The notes under the pieces: generated by a model
Databases searched by the model: none
What the model was told of the DNA's origin: nothing
What the model saw: only the letters and a program-made list of their open reading frames with translations
Made by a program: the position numbers and the translations under genes
In this document: positions 14,214 through 15,223 of the stretch, piece by piece
Numbering within the stretch: position 1 is the stretch's first letter
How the letters are laid out: each line of letters begins with the position of its first letter
NCBI GenBank assembly: GCA_002345965.1
Contig: DDTF01000036.1
Coordinates: forward strand, 1 to 15,223
Length of the DNA stretch: 15,223 bases
Source: Flammeovirgaceae bacterium UBA2371
Lineage (GTDB): Bacteria > Bacteroidota > Bacteroidia > Cytophagales > Cyclobacteriaceae
Direction: 5' to 3'

Positions 14214-15223
14214 ATGTCAGCATCGGCATCAACCCAGGAAACGAAAGTAAAAAAGTCAATGAAGCAGGATCAATTTGAGCATCCTGATTTTTATCAACTG
14301 GATGGACTTCTCACAGAGGAACAAAAACTCATACGCAGTTCCATCAGAGATTTTGTAAAGAAAGAGATATCTCCTTATATCGAAGACTGGGCCGAGCGTG
14401 CGCATTTCCCCTATGAAATTGTAAAGAAGTTTGGTGACATCGGAGCCTTTGGCCCGACCATTCCTGAACAATATGGCGGAGGTGGTCTGGATTACATTTC
14501 CTATGGCTTGATTATGCAGGAGATTGAGCGAGGTGATTCAGGCATGAGATCTACCGCTTCGGTGCAGGGCTCTCTGGTCATGTACCCTATTTATAAATTT
14601 GGCAGTGAAGAGCAGCGCAAAAAATATTTACCCAAGCTCGCCTCCGGTGAGTGGCTGGGTTGTTTTGGATTGACAGAGCCTGACCATGGCAGCAATCCCA
14701 GCGGCATGGTGACCAACTTCAAAGACATGGGCGACCATTATTTGCTCAATGGTGCCAAGATGTGGATTTCCAACTCACCTAAAGCAGAAATAGCCGTAGT
14801 GTGGGCCAAGAATGAGGCAGGAAGGATTCATGGACTGATCGTGGAACGAGGTATGGAGGGATTTACCACACCGGAAACTCACGGAAAGTGGTCGTTGCGT
14901 GCCAGCACCACGGGAGAGCTTGTGTTTAACAACGTCAAAGTTCCTAAGGAAAATCTACTTCCTGGTAAAAATGGATTGGGTGCTCCCATGATGTGTCTGG
15001 ATTCTGCACGATATGGTATTGCATGGGGTGCTATTGGTGCCGCCATGGACTGTTATGATTCCGCCAGAAGATATTCCAAGGAAAGGATACAATTCGGTAA
15101 GCCCATTGGTTCTTTTCAGCTCATACAGAAAAAGCTTTCAGAAATGCTTACCGAAATTACCAAAGCACAGTTGCTGAACTGGCGACTGGGTACATTGATG
15201 AATGAAGGCAAAGCTACTACACC
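14214..15223 (+). CDS. gcdH: Glutaryl-CoA dehydrogenase (3' end missing)
   Basis: FAD-dependent acyl-CoA dehydrogenase that would convert glutaryl-CoA to crotonyl-CoA and CO2, the end of lysine and tryptophan breakdown. The ATG at 14214 opens a frame continuing to the right edge, 336 residues of roughly 390-400. Acyl-CoA dehydrogenase signatures are GCFGLTEPDHGSNPSGM (149-165), NGAKMWISNSP (179-189) and RYSKERIQFGKPI (286-298). GCDH-specific features are SVQGSLVMYPIYKFGSEEQR (116-135) and the glutaryl-binding residues Glu105, Arg112 and Ser116, which line up with human Glu87, Arg94 and Ser98. The catalytic Glu (human 370) lies beyond the window. The first ~20 residues are an extra Ser/Lys-rich lead. 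A plain short-chain acyl-CoA dehydrogenase is less likely. Confidence 0.9.
   Translation, partial: MSASASTQETKVKKSMKQDQFEHPDFYQLDGLLTEEQKLIRSSIRDFVKKEISPYIEDWAERAHFPYEIVKKFGDIGAFGPTIPEQYGGGGLDYISYGLIMQEIERGDSGMRSTASVQGSLVMYPIYKFGSEEQRKKYLPKLASGEWLGCFGLTEPDHGSNPSGMVTNFKDMGDHYLLNGAKMWISNSPKAEIAVVWAKNEAGRIHGLIVERGMEGFTTPETHGKWSLRASTTGELVFNNVKVPKENLLPGKNGLGAPMMCLDSARYGIAWGAIGAAMDCYDSARRYSKERIQFGKPIGSFQLIQKKLSEMLTEITKAQLLNWRLGTLMNEGKATT

Overview
The window looks like chromosomal DNA of a Bacteroidetes bacterium, most likely from the Cytophagales/Sphingobacteriales side. Three things point there: a T9SS-type C-terminal sorting domain on a secreted beta-propeller protein, promoter-like boxes of the Bacteroidetes form TAnnTTTG, and genes without clear Shine-Dalgarno sequences. 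GyrB, the tryptophan 2,3-dioxygenase-family protein and PPK2 also read as Bacteroidetes-like. This is judged from the sequence alone; no search was run. There is no sign of phage, insertion sequences, tRNA, rRNA or CRISPR.

Layout. 1-1805 (-) is the N-terminal three quarters of gyrB, cut by the left edge. A 260-bp divergent spacer with candidate promoters follows. 2066-8269 (+) is a tight four-gene operon in which every junction is a stop codon, two bases, then a start codon. Every product has a signal peptide. In order they are: a small protein with a Kre9/KNH-like domain and a C-terminal membrane segment; a 1013-aa seven-bladed SBBP-type propeller with a T9SS sorting domain; a caspase-like (C14) peptidase with an intact His/Cys dyad; and a papain-fold (C1) protein whose catalytic Cys and His are replaced by Ser and Gln.

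Facing this operon, with its 3' end overlapping by 23 bp, is a minus-strand run: a class III-like PPK2 with a Lys-rich tail (8247-9248), a CoA-binding-domain protein (9324-9689), a COG2509-like FAD oxidoreductase (9686-11269, ATGA overlap with the previous gene), and a secreted MORN-repeat protein with a barrel-like C-terminus (11296-13107). Next is a tryptophan 2,3-dioxygenase-family gene (13154-14107, -). A 106-bp spacer separates it from a divergent glutaryl-CoA dehydrogenase gene, cut by the right edge (14214-15223, +).

How the genes may work together. The dioxygenase and glutaryl-CoA dehydrogenase could serve the two ends of tryptophan breakdown. gyrB, PPK2 and the redox/CoA genes look like housekeeping. 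The most interesting part is the four-gene exported module that pairs an apparently active caspase-like protease with an apparently dead papain-fold protein, a T9SS-exported propeller and a membrane-tethered partner. I cannot assign it to a known pathway. The model that it is a cell-envelope proteolysis or signalling complex is inference.
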